DNA from: Tetraselmis striata
Lineage: Eukaryota > Chlorophyta > Chlorodendrophyceae > Chlorodendrales > Chlorodendraceae
NCBI GenBank assembly: GCA_006384855.1
Contig: VCJN01001783.1
Location: 62,001 to 126,000 of the forward strand
Length of the DNA stretch: 64,000 nucleotides
Direction of reading: 5' to 3'
Under the pieces are notes generated by a model. That model saw nothing but the letters and a program-made list of their open reading frames with translations. It made no database searches and was not told where the DNA came from. Shown here piece by piece: positions 52,537-63,822 of this stretch (positions within the stretch are counted from its first letter, which is position 1; the number at the start of each line of letters is the position of its first letter). Both the position numbers and the translations under genes were made by a program.

Positions 52537-55500
52537 ATGGGCGACGCACCCGCGGAGTCCTCCTACCTGGGCAGCCTCTACAACCTGGGCGCCTCCGCGC
52601 TCAAGTACGGCTACGACACCGTCTCCAGGTGCCTCCCCCCCCCCCCCGCCCCCCCCCCCCCCCCCGCGCCGCCAGGCCCTCCTCCGGGCCATGGCCATCA
52701 CTCTACAGGTGGCGCCAGCAGCGGGCGGAGCGGGAAAGAAGTGCTGCTGGCATCCTCCTGGTAGCGCCGGCCGGTGCATCCCTGCCACAGCCCCCTCCCT
52801 GATGCCACCCGCCCCCTCCCCTCATTCCCGTGCGGCAGCTACGTGGGCTACGATGGCGGCGACCTGGACATCGTGGACCCCAATGCAGAGGGCAGCCAGG
52901 AGGTCAAGGAGATCGACGCCAATGACGTGCGTGCGCGGCGCTGCCGCGGGGCTGACCGACTGAGCAGGCGCCCCATGCCGCGGCTCCCGGGGGGCTGCCT
53001 CCCTGCCTGCATTAGGGATGAGACAGGAGTAGAGAGGCGGGGGAATGAGGCGCGGGGCGGGGAAGGCTGACATTGGCCTCGGCCCGCCTGGCGCCTGGCG
53101 CCTGGCGCCCGTACAGGAGCGGCAGAGCTTCTTTGTGGGCGCCAACTTCAGCAAGTACGTGGGCATGGATGTCACGTCGCTGCTGTCGGTGCCGGTGTGG
53201 ATCATGGAGCCGTTCAGCGTGACGCAGAAGGTGACGGAGATCATGGAGTACTCGGAGCTGATGGACCTCGCCAACGACGCGGAGGACCCCTTTATGCGGT
53301 GAGCGGCCGCGCCGCCGCCGCCGCCTCAACCACCCAGGGGCATAGCATGCGGCGCAGGGCACGGCCTGGCCTGGCGGCATGGGCTGCTGCGAGGGCGGTT
53401 TGCGTGCCTAGGTAGGGAGGCACATGTTCACAGTCATGCATTCCCCGTGCGCGTATACAAGGATTACACAGAGGGCAGGCGGTGCACATCCAGATGCACA
53501 ATCACGCACATGGAGCAAATTATGGTACGGCACTGCGGCGCTGAAGCCGGCGCCAGCGGCGAGGGGAACCAGCGCTGGCAGGGCGTTTAGGAATGAAGGG
53601 CTGCTGCCGTCCTCGCTCCCTGCCCTTGATTGCGCGCCAAGGGGGGCCCAGGGAAAGCTGAGGGACCTGTCGCGCATTGGACCGGCCCGACGAACTGCTG
53701 GAGGCACTGTGCACAGCCGTGTGTGTGTGCATGCCTGTGTTTGCGGCCGTAAACAGACACAACATAAACGAATATTTACACATAACTTGACATGTGCTGC
53801 AGCGTGACACCCAATTGCGGTCATGTGATGCCCTTCAACTATCCCTCTCACTGGCTGGGTGCGGTTACCCTTGCCATGTCTCATCCAGAGATATGGGAAT
53901 GCACACACACATTAGCATGGCGTGAACACACATGCGACTGAGCCCGCTGCGCCCCGCTGCTGCGGCCGCGCGCCCCTCTGGCCCGCGCAGGCAGGCGTAC
54001 ATGGTGGCGTACCTGGTGTCCCCCTTCAGCTGCATCGAGCGCACGTACAAGCCGTTCAACCCCATCCTCGGCGAGACGTTTGAGTACACGGTGCCCGGCA
54101 AGTTCCGCTTCTTCTCGGAGCAGGTGTGGGCTGCGGGACGATGGTGCTGCTGCTGCTGCTGCCGCTGCTGCCGTGTGGGGATGAGCCCCGCGGCTATGAG
54201 GCCGGGCACCATCGAGGCGTACATTCTGTGCTATATTCATATTTCCATATCGATATAGTTTCTCCTTCTATGCGAGGGAGGCTTAAAATACATCCAAGAG
54301 TGTGGTATCGGTATTCGGGAGGGGGTGTGGAGGCGCGGCCCTGGCTAACACTGGGCCTGCGCCTGCGCCTGTCCAGGTGTCGCACCACCCGCCCATCTGC
54401 GCCGCGCACGGCGAGAGCGAGAGCGACAAGTGGACCTACGACATCGTGAGCGCCCCCAAGTCCAAGTTTCTGGGGAACAGCGTGGAGATCTACCCGCTGG
54501 GTGCGCCGCCACCCCCCCCCCCCCCCCCCCCCCCCCGGCCCCTCGTGGAGGTAATACGACATTTGGTGAACTGTAAATGTGAATGTTGCCACAAATGTGG
54601 TGAAGTTTTCTGATCATATGAATCCAATTAAATCTTACAGCAGCAGCGGAACTATTTAACGGTTGCAAATGTTCCTATTGGTTGCATGCACGCTCAATTT
54701 GAGGCTTGCTATGATGATTATTTTATTACAGGTGAGTCGGCACACGTATTGGTGACTCCGTCTACGCGCGCGGGGGGTGGGGGGGGGGGGGGGGATGAGC
54801 AAACCGCGGTGTTTCGCGAATGTGGGGCTTGCTTTCTTGGGGAAATCGAAGCCCAGTGAAACTTTTACAATTGGGTGCCTATTCCAGATACGCCCAGCCC
54901 CGATAGCGACATGGAACCACAAGTTGGGGAGGGGGGGAGGGGGAAGGCTTTTGTCCTGGGGTTGCGTTTCGTGCTCTGAGCCGCCATTTGTTTGCTTGTG
55001 TGGCGTGGCGGCATGGCCCCGCAGGCCGCACCCGCATCAAGCTGCACACGCCAAACGAGACCTTCATCCTGCGCACGCCGCACGCCAAGGCGAACAATAT
55101 CGTCGTGGGCAGCACCTGGATTGACGTGTTCGGCTCGCTGGCCGTGAAGTGCGTCGAGTCTGGTGCCCCCCCCCCCCCCCCCTCCCGTCAGCAACTCGCC
55201 CGCCCACAGCCAAGTACCTCTACCCTGTATACTTTACACAGGCTGACCGGACTGCTTGAGTTGATGACGACAGTCGTAGGACTTGGGGACTTCACTAGGT
55301 GTACTGGTACGACCGGTGCTGCTGCTCTGCATATAGATAAGTTTGAGATCATATAAATAACAAGGTGCCCATCTTATGGGTGCCGGTATTGCAAACTTGT
55401 CAAGTTGATAGCGACCAGATTCATATTGATACACTGCGAGCCAATTCCTCAGCTTACATAGATCGATGTCCGATAATGTCCGCTCCGGGCGATGTTCCCC

Positions 55501-58500
55501 CAATATTATCCCCCCCCCCCCCCCCCCGCTCTGTGAAATCCCGCAATATACCTACATCCACCCAATACTAAATCACGTGTTTGACCCTGAACCTGGGCTA
55601 TGTCTATGCCCTCCATCATTGTGCCTCCGCCACCATGACAAGAGGGATAGCCTGTGAAACCTGGGGAGGGGGTATGTCTGCATCTACGTACCACCCCAGA
55701 GGGGCTTTGTGTGGGTATGGAGGTTCGACCAACCAGCTTGTAGATCCGTCTTAACAACTGCCGTAAGCGCCGTGCAATATCGCGGCGGTGTCAGGAACCA
55801 CATTTAGAGAGCGGTGTACAGGTACGGGAACCGCTGAGCACGCATGTTTCGGGGGCGGTGTGTATGTGCTTAGACGTACGTGTCCGTGAAGGCTGTAGTG
55901 AATGTTTCATGACCAAGGTCGCGGTGCCACTGGAAGCTGCAGCTGCAGCCGATTCGTGGACCGCGATTATGTGACTGCAGGTCCGCAAAGAAACCTCGGG
56001 AAACTCACGATCTGGGGGGGGGGGGGGGGTCCTGTCTCCGGACCGAATACACCACTATCCGGATGGCACCCGTGCACACTTGCACAGAAACGCGACCCCC
56101 CCCCCCCCCCCCCCCCCCCTGTGACCCTAAATACCCCAAGGAAGGAGCTCCAGCTGGGGGTTGTGTTCCCCTGAAGCGAATGCATCGGCTGCTCTGGCCG
56201 CTTCCGCGCAGGCGTTGAGGCGCACGTGGACTTCACGCAGTGCGGCTGGTTCGGGGCCGGCCGGTACGAGGTGCGCGCAGCGGCCGTCCCCAGCATGCTG
56301 GTCAGCCCTAGTTAGGGTTTCAACTTGATTTTAGGGCGTAGTGACAGATAATGTTGATCTTCTGATTTCCTTATTTGAAAACATAACACAACAGAATGGA
56401 TGCCCCAACCAAAGCCTATATGGAAACCCTAAAAATCAGGGTTTTGAGGTTTCCATCCCCCCCCCCCCCCCCCCCCCCCCCTCTTCCAACTCCTTCCTGG
56501 TCAGCTCACCTCTTCCCCCGTGCCGCTCCTCCTTCCGCGGTACGCAGTTCAAAGGGTACATCGTGGATGCGGACGGGAAGAAGGTCATGCTGGTGAGCGG
56601 CAAGTGGAACTCGCACTGCGACGCCGTGCGCTGTGACGCCGACGGCAACCCCGCGGACGGCGCGGAAACTCACCGGCTGTGGGAGGTGACCGCCCCCCAC
56701 CCCTTTGGGGGCAACCCAACTGTGCCCCTCCCCCTTCCGTTGCTCTGGGGGCTGTATCCACATATATCGCTCAAAGATATCACTGGTTTTTCAACGTGAA
56801 GTGGACATCTCCGCCGTGTATGTCAATTGTGCATTCCTAGTATGTATATAAAATGTGGTCGATTGATTGCCGAATTCTCCCGCTTTTCGGGAAGGGCGCG
56901 CAGGGGTGGAGGGGGGGGGGGGGAGGGGCGGTGGCTGTTAGAAGGCTTATATATATGATATTGCGTGTGCATCTTTAGTCATTGATTGTCAGCAGGCAGC
57001 ACGACTGAATGATGTGCGTGTGCGTTAGTCACAGGTTACCCGTAATTGGGCGCTCGAGCGGCGCCGTCTTGTTTAGCGTTTAAGGCATTGCATTGAGTGT
57101 ATGCCACCAACACTGAGAGTGATGGTTTTAGGTATGTTTGATATGCAGCATTGACGTCCTTGTGGCGTGTCACCGCGGGCGCATTCAATGATGACGTAAT
57201 CCTTCTTGTGTTCGGCGCATTTGAAGAATCGTACGACATACTCGCAGTGCCTATTCCTTGGTGTCCCGCGGCACCCGTCAGGCTGTCTTACGCGAGTGCT
57301 CCACCCGTAGATGGCGACCGGCAGAGTGGTACCCAGGTACTCACCCCCTCGCCTCTGCCCACAGAGCAATCCCAAGCCGGAGGACCCCAAGTACAAGTTT
57401 ACGCAGTTTGCGAAGGATCTCAACACCGTGCCGGCGGGCGCCCCGGAGCCGCTGCCCTCCGACGCGCGGCGGCGCCCCGACCGCTTCGCTCTGATGGTGG
57501 GCGATAGCGTCAAGGCGGGCGAGCAGAAGAGCGTGCTGGAGGACCGCCAGCGCGCGGAGAAGAGGGTACGCGCCGCGCCTGGGTTGTACCGGGCTGGCGG
57601 AATGAATTGGGAAATCCATCAAATCTCCGTGGATTCTGTGGTTTGCCAAATCCAAAGATGCAAATAAAGAGGATTCCAATGAGCATACGACGGTATCCTG
57701 AAATCTGGTGGAATGTAGAGTTGATTTCACTGAATTCCGTATTGAAACACCGGGCCAAACAGGTCGTTCTGAAATTACTTAGCTACTCTTCGAACCACAT
57801 ATAATTTGTCGTTTCGGGGGGGGGGCGGGGGGGGGGGGACGGGCGGGGGGCTGTGGAACTCCTAGCTATATATTTGGGGTGAATTGAATTTCATGACTTT
57901 CTTGAATTCATCTTGGAATTCAGTGGATTTTCGAATTCAGGGGCGGACCCCCCCCCCTTTTCCGGCCCGCCCGCGCAGGAACGCACCAAGCGGGAAGAGC
58001 CGTGGGAGCCGCGCTGGTTTGTGGCCGTCTCGGCGGAGGAGGTGGTGAACTACGACTTCGAGGCGGTGAACGACATCGGGCACTGGAAAGCCAAGCCCGG
58101 CTTTTTCCAGCAACAGGCGGAGCGTGCGGGGTGGGTACCGCCGCGGCCGGCCCACCACATCCCCCGCCTCATCCCAGCCAGCAGCCCCTCCTGGAGATTT
58201 GTTTTTCGCCCCCGGGACAGGACTGGCAGTGAAACCCTTGCAGCGTCTTTACGACGGCCGTTCAGGAGATATAGTCGCTATACCCTACATACCACGTGGT
58301 ACCACCATGCCTTTTCGGCAGCAGGGCTTATAAACCCTAAAAACCAAGGCCCCAATTTGAATTTGAATTATTTTGAATTTTCGGCCATTTTCGGACAACC
58401 CAATGTGAGATTGGATTAAAAAAACCCGGTAATATTATATTGGAGTAGCTCGCTACTCGTACCAACATCAGCTAGAATTCGCGAAACCGGTAGAAACAGC

Positions 58501-59326
58501 CCCTTAGGAGCGCCAGAAGTGCCGGCGCCATGCCTCTTTCCACTGGGAGCTACCAGTACGCTTTTAGGCGGCTTGCTGTGTTGATTTTCTAATTCTGGGG
58601 AACTGCCCTTTTTGTAATTCACACCAGTACTGGGCTGTGTTCACTAAATGGGCCATATTACTGTACAGGAAAGACATATTGTACTGTACAGGAAAGACAT
58701 ATTGGTCATGATGGCACAGCAGTGTGCCTTGCGCGCGATGCCAACATCGCCAAATGCGTCACTGGGTCTCTTTCCGGATACTGATGTGACTGTTCAGGTC
58801 CCAGAGGACCTCTCCTTAGCTGGGCTATGACCGTATTTAGCTGAGTCTTCGGCGCTGATACATTTAGCGGAATGAGTACTAAGTTTGGCACGCGCGTACT
58901 AGCCGAGTAGACGGACAGCTATGCCAGACCTACGACTCCGGTTGGCGCAAGAGGTCAAGTGCCGGGGCGAGCTCTGTTTTTTTTTTACCGCACGCAAGCT
59001 GTGCGGCTGTAAGATCGATGGAAACATGAAATGTGAGAGTCAAGGAGAGACGATAAACCCTAACAATACGAAACCCTAAATCATTCAACCTGCGAGAGCT
59101 GGGTAAAGGGGCTGTGGGTCAGGTGCTGGAACGGTTTGCGCCGCGAGAGGGGCGATGGCGCGAGCGCTGCCCACTTGCGCCGATTTACCCCTGCCGTGCG
59201 CGCTAATGCGCTGACTCGTCCCCGTGCGGGCTGCTGCGGCCGCGCAGGGCGAAGAACGAGGACGTGGAGGGCGCGGGCTTTTGCCCCTGGCAGTTCCCGG
59301 AGCTCCCTACCGGCGAGGCCGCCTAG
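52537..59326 (+). CDS. Oxysterol-binding-protein-related protein (short ORP type), 11 exons
   Basis: Exons: 52537-52628, 52839-52926, 53117-53298, 53991-54123, 54377-54500, 55025-55162, 56212-56270, 56548-56685, 57365-57565, 57979-58130, 59248-59326. They join in frame to 461 residues, from [20 protein letters not shown] to TGEAA-TAG. The lipid-binding domain is complete: [13 protein letters not shown], the family fingerprint [11 protein letters not shown] (spanning exons 4 and 5), the [11 protein letters not shown] join, [19 protein letters not shown], the FTQFAKDLN block and the C-terminal [11 protein letters not shown] and FCPWQFPEL. There is no PH domain, ankyrin repeat or FFAT motif, so it matches the short plant ORP3-like class. 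ORPs carry sterols or phosphatidylinositol-4-phosphate between membranes at contact sites; the ligand cannot be told from this. Intron 10 (1.1 kb) contains inverted R2, a LINE-A tail and a SINE. Confidence 0.93.
58200..58335 (-). repeat. Dispersed repeat R2, inverted fragment
   Basis: Reverse complement of the right part of R2 (about 3830-3930 and 7020-7110): CCGGGACAGGACTGGCAGTG, AAACCCTTGCAGCGTCTTTA, GACGGCCGTT. It sits in intron 10 of the oxysterol-binding-protein gene. Confidence 0.6.
58558..58634 (+). mobile_element. LINE-A 3' tail
   Basis: TTTTAGGCGGCTTGCTGTGT, then AATTCTGGGGAACTGCCCTT and a TTTGTAATTCACACCAGTAC end, almost exactly the 3' end of LINE-A copy 1 (about 6345-6418). Only the tail, in an intron. 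Confidence 0.75.
58916..58987 (+). mobile_element. SINE-T 3' fragment
   Basis: AGCTATGCCAGACCTACGAC, then GGTTGGCGCAAGAGGTCAAG and GTGCCGGGGC match the SINE body; a T run ending in ACC replaces the usual (TTTAC)n tail. In intron 10 of the oxysterol-binding-protein gene. Confidence 0.6.
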
Positions 59327-60906
59327 GTCGAAACCCTAGTACCCTAACCTATTGCGGCCTGCCTCGCGCCCCGTGGGGTCATTGGTTCCACAGGGCCAAC
59401 CGACCCCCCCCCCCCCCCCTCCCCTTAAACCCCATTGGCCAGGACCTCCCAGTGGATGCGGACTGACCTCCCCGCAGGAGCTCACTGGGCTCAAGAGCGC
59501 AACCCCCTAGAGGGGGGGGGGTGTCCTCCTGGCTGCGGTCCGGCCGCCCGACGAAAGGGGGCGGGGGGCCGCTGCTCAGTGCGGGCTCCCCCACCCCCAC
59601 CCCCCGGCTCTCCCACGGCATGCCGATGTAATACCCCCCACCTTTCCTACCCCCCTGTTCATTGTGAAGCACGGTGCATCGCGCGGAGAGCTGCCACAGC
59701 TGTCAAATCCGTGCACAGGTGGGCGAGGCCACACGAGACATGCTCCACAAACAACCCCGTATATATGAACCCAGTCCGAAAGTCACAACTCAATCATATG
59801 AAGTAACTTGACAGTTAAATCAGCGATGCGTCGATTTTTCAGAAAATTTTAAAAGAACGGGTTCTATATCACTGGCCTACAGTTCCATCAATTGCATTGC
59901 CAGCGCTTTGAAGCACCAGAGTTTTTTTTTCCATTACCTGCAGCGAGTAGCGAGTACCAGTACCAGTACCTCCCAACCGTGAGATCTTAATCGGACGGCT
60001 GTGTAATTAAGGACTGTGGGTGGGTGGGCGGGCGGGCGGGTGGGTGGATTATAGTACTTAGTATTACATGCCAGTAGATAAGCGCTTAAGTCATGCACCT
60101 ATAGGCCCGATCCGCTGCACTATACGGGTAAATACCCGTACGGCAATAAAGCTCACCGCCGAAAAATCGACGCTTCGCTGGATAACCCGTAAATGCCCTC
60201 ACACCCGGTCGTGTGTGACGGCACCTGCTGAGCTCATCAATGTGCCGAGCGCCATCATTCGGCTAGTGTGCCGTACAACATGCCAATCTTGACTGCCATC
60301 CGGCACTACGATCACCCCGTCACCGCATCATTGTGCTGTGGGCGTGTCGTGCAGCGTGTCGTGATGAAGGGCAGCCTGCTCCAGCGGCACCTCGCTCCGC
60401 CGCCCATCAAGGAGCTGAAGCCTCTAGGGGCAGTTAACGCCATGGTCGAAGCAGCGCCCCTCTCGCCAAAGCAAATAAGCTTGAGCAACGAGGGTGAGTC
60501 AGGCCACTGGGACATTGCCGCGAGGATTTCAGCCCTCATCAGCCCCAAGTCGCCGCGGTCACCGTGCAAGTCGTCACGGCAGCGGAGGCTGGCCATGGAC
60601 AAGCGACTGTCGTGCATGTTGGTGGGAAGGGAGTTGCGGTAGTAGCCCACAGTCATCAGAGGCTGCGGCGCCCAATCTTGTATGTACTCTCTATGCATGT
60701 GAATATGTGATTGGCGCGGTGGGAACACGCGAGATCTGAAGGTTGGCGTGCGGAAGAGTGGAATCGCTGTTCAATAGGCAAAATTTCACAGCGCCGTGGC
60801 TGAGAGCTCGGACACTAATTTTAGGCAAGCCGCGACATGAGAGAGTTGCTCGCCAGCAGCAACGCCGCCGCGCCGAGAGGCAGCCTCCGCCAGTGCATGC
60901 ATGCGC
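59327..60906. other. Spacer, no gene recognised
   Basis: Holds C runs (59404-59419), a (GGGC/GGGT)n tract at about 60018-60048 and an ACCAGT repeat near 59955-59970. The open frames at 60268-60642 (plus) and 60312-60728 (minus) overlap each other and show no family signal. Confidence 0.4.
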
Positions 60907-61071
60907 TCAGCTGCTCCGGAACTTGACGGAGCTGTCCAACAACTCCACGTACAGCTCTTGCCCCTTGGTGTCGATCTTGGCCGAGATGTACTTACGGCAG
61001 TCTTTGATGCCGAGGCTCTCCATGTGCTGAAGCGCGCTCTCCTGAACCATGTCGTCCAGCTCGATGAACAC
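60907..61071 (-). CDS. Terminal exon of an unrecognised gene
   Basis: On the minus strand an acceptor-like CTGCCAG is followed by a 54-codon frame to TGA at 60907-60909: VFIELDDMVQESALQHMESL, GIKDCRKYISAKIDTKGQEL, YVELLDSSVKFRSS. The composition, with regular hydrophobic spacing, helix then alternating strand pattern, looks like a genuine globular protein end and unlike surrounding shadow frames. I do not recognise the family. Upstream exons should lie above 61071 but none could be joined, so the gene may be incomplete or its other exons very short. Confidence 0.5.
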   Translation of the reverse strand: MFIELDDMVQESALQHMESLGIKDCRKYISAKIDTKGQELYVELLDSSVKFRSS

Positions 61072-61514
61072 CTGGCAGCTGCATACATGTGCAGTTTGGG
61101 CTCCAGAACTAACATGATTTGGGTCCCAGGAATCATAACTGGTGTATAGAAAACATCAAAGCATGTATAAGACCACTATCTTTTTGGGGCATACACATAC
61201 ATACATACATACATGCATGCATTTATGATATATAATACAATACATATATATTCATAATAATATGTAAATATAGAATAATATTCAGTTTTGAATACTATAT
61301 ATGCATGCATATACATAATGCTAGCATGTAATAATGTGGTATTGCTCTGTCATATCTATGCCGATGTTGCATAACGAGTGTGGGATGCATGATGTTTCAA
61401 TTAAACAGATTGCGAGACCCCTAACAGTTTAGACTGTACTGTCGGTACAGGCTTTAAAAGGGGGGGGGGCACCTAGAGCGACAGTAAAAAATGTGATGGC
61501 CTGATTATGCCGCG
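61072..61514. other. AT-rich spacer with CATA repeats
   Basis: Contains a (CATA)n tract at about 61190-61213, then strongly AT-rich sequence with ATGCATGCAT words. No coding signal. It would be intron if the exon at 60907-61071 belongs to a longer gene. Confidence 0.45.
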
Positions 61515-61612
61515 TAGTAAAAGTAAAGTAAAATTTGCACCTGGTCATCGGGAGAAGCCGCCCTAGCACTAGTGACCTCGTGCGCAAACTGCAATCGTAG
61601 GTCCGGTAAGTC
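61515..61612 (-). mobile_element. SINE-T copy (inverted, short)
   Basis: An AGTAAAAGTAAAGTAAAAT tail, then a diverged body (CATCGGGAGAAGCCGCCCTA, GACCTCGTGCGCAAACTGCA, ATCGTAGGTCCGG). More diverged than the other copies; no clear target duplication. Confidence 0.6.
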
Positions 61613-62814
61613 CATGTTCGAAAAGCCGCTAGATCCAACTTCCTCTATTATTTATTTTGCCGATCTAGGAGACAACGCGCGCGCGATTACGATTTTACCC
61701 CATATTCGAATAACCCTCTCAAATCGTCATCTCGCTGCGGCCGCGCCGCCCGGACCAGCCCCCGCCGCTGGGATTGGGCCACCAAATCAAAGTCGCCGCG
61801 GTCCGCATCACTGCTGAGTGCTCACTGTCCCACCCATCGGTACCTAACCAAAGAACCCCCTTCCCGTGCTACTCGACGGCCCGCCAACTCACCTTTCCAG
61901 AGCGCCAGGAGGAGCCGTCCGGGTCCTGCTGATCGCAAGCCGCGGTTGGCGCGGCTCCACCCTCCGTCGCCATCGTGGGGTCTCGTTAAGGTCGAGCGAC
62001 GGGAAATAGAGCGAGCCTAACATGACGGAGGGATAGATCATGGCTGAGGCCCCGGAATCGGCGCCTATAAATGCATGGCGCAGGAGGGGTGATGGGGCGG
62101 CACTGGATAGGCGGCGGGACCCGCCGGGCGCGGGTGGTGGAGCGGTTGACTGGGCGGCAGTCGCGACATATGGCTCGCGGTGTACGGCACTTTTGCGTGC
62201 CACCCGCGGCGAAAACATTGGTCACCCCCGTACCCATCAAATCTTATAAAACCATCACCGTCCGCTAGACTAGACCGCTCTCTAAGTGTTGTTATGCGGG
62301 CAGGAGGCCAGTTTTGTGCTGTCCTCCTGTCCGCACAACACTAACTCGCGGTTTCGGATTGTGTTTGAGTGCTCATGCCCCCGGAAACGGTACTAAACCT
62401 TCCACCCTCCGCTCTCGCTGCTATTGCATGACTAGCTCAAGCCGAGGCTCTTCTTTTCTTTCTTCTCCACGCGACTCCCTTCCCGACGACCCATTGACTA
62501 TTATGTCTGCCCGAGGCTCACCCACCGCCCCAAGATAGTCGACGCCGGCAAGGCGGCGGCTGTCGAGGGCGTCGATACGACGGCTTTTGCGCAAGGCTCC
62601 ATCGAGGCGGCGCGTCGTGAGGCGGAAGACGCAGAATGAAGCAACTCACCCATGAGCAGCTCTCCAGGTTCTTCGCCACCCAAGATACTCGTATGCCGCC
62701 GGCTGCCGCCGGTGAAGAGGGCGCCATTCCGGGCGGGAACGAGTCCCGCGCCGGTGGTCAGGACCAAAACGTTTGTGCGCCCTTTGCTCACTCGAGCGAG
62801 ACCCACTACCTTGA
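61613..62814. other. Spacer, no gene recognised
   Basis: An imperfect hairpin lies at 62286-62341. Frames on both strands are short and without recognisable motifs. Confidence 0.35.
62286..62341. other. Imperfect hairpin
   Basis: GTGTTGTTATGCGGGCAGGA pairs with the inverted TCCTGTCCGCACAACAC across a short loop, with a 3-nt bulge and one mismatch; about 19 bp of stem. It could be a small folded element or a transposon footprint. Confidence 0.5.
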
Positions 62815-63822
62815 TTGGAAAACCGCCCTCGCTACGGCCCTGCCCGGTTTGAGAACGGGATGCCTCCCGACAGTCTGCGACGCCCGGGACTCTTCCCCAC
62901 CGCCCTCAACCGTGTGCTCGAGTACCTGCTTGGAAACCTTCGTCTTCAGCCAGCGGCGGATGAGTACTACCACGCCGCGTGCTACGGGGCCTTCATCCCC
63001 AGCTCGATCGTCGAGTTGCGTAAGCTACTAGCAGCGGCCTGCTTCACCGACGGGACTACGCCGGCCTTCGGGCAACGGCTCGAGGCCATCATCCATATCA
63101 TGAAGGCCATCGACGACGGCCAAGCACCGCAAGCACTGGGACACGCATATGCATCACAGCGACACCTTCGCCCTCGACGGGAGCGCTACCGCCACCTCGG
63201 TACGAAGAACATGGGGTTGCCCGAATTCACGGAGCCGCTGAAGCCCTATACAAGGACCGCGTCGACGACGACGACATCGAGCGCCGCGAAAATGACAGCC
63301 CGTCAGCGCTTTGGCGGCGCCCTCCGGCGCAACGACCGCGGCCGGGATGGCGGCGGCACCAACTGCGACAACTTCACGAACGCGAGTAGTCCGGGACGAG
63401 AGGCGGCGGCGCCACGAGCCACCTTCGCAAAGGACGTCCCCCCCATGATTATGGTAAGAGCAAGGCAAAGGCTGTGGCCTCCGCGGCCGACAAGGTCGAA
63501 TGATGGGGTGCTATGCCGCGCCGACCCCATTTTTCCTGCCTTTCGAGGACACGACGCCTCAGGGCGCGCCTTCCATGCAATAACGCTGTATTGGAGTCGT
63601 CGGCATGAGCGGGACTCCCTGCTCACTGCCGACCCTCCCGCGTGGGTCGTCGTCCTCTCCCTACCCTCGTCGGAGTCAACCCCTCCGGCTTTACTATCTC
63701 CTTCCACATCGCGAGTCTACACCGACTTGCCTTTTCTGCCTCCCCGACATGTCGGGCTAACCTTCTTTGCCCATCGCTCACGCAACGGCCTCTCGCCGCC
63801 AGCGAGACGAGCCAGATATTAA
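62815..63822 (+). CDS. Hypothetical ORF, possibly retroelement-derived
   Basis: A 335-codon frame. Residues about 25-110 (PTALNRVLEYLLGNLRLQPA onward, then IVELRKLLAAACFTDGTTP and RLEAIIHIMKAID) look like a helical globular domain; the remainder is Arg/Ser/Thr-rich low complexity. The helical part could be a gag-like capsid piece, but there is no zinc knuckle or polymerase nearby in the window. The second half may be out-of-frame sequence. No family recognised. Confidence 0.3.
   Translation: MENRPRYGPARFENGMPPDSLRRPGLFPTALNRVLEYLLGNLRLQPAADEYYHAACYGAFIPSSIVELRKLLAAACFTDGTTPAFGQRLEAIIHIMKAIDDGQAPQALGHAYASQRHLRPRRERYRHLGTKNMGLPEFTEPLKPYTRTASTTTTSSAAKMTARQRFGGALRRNDRGRDGGGTNCDNFTNASSPGREAAAPRATFAKDVPPMIMVRARQRLWPPRPTRSNDGVLCRADPIFPAFRGHDASGRAFHAITLYWSRRHERDSLLTADPPAWVVVLSLPSSESTPPALLSPSTSRVYTDLPFLPPRHVGLTFFAHRSRNGLSPPARRARY

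Noticed and set aside
62636..63031. A separate 131-codon ORF overlapping the start of the 335-codon frame
   Set aside because: Low-complexity Ser/Thr/Arg composition and overlapping a frame with better helical pattern; likely a shadow.
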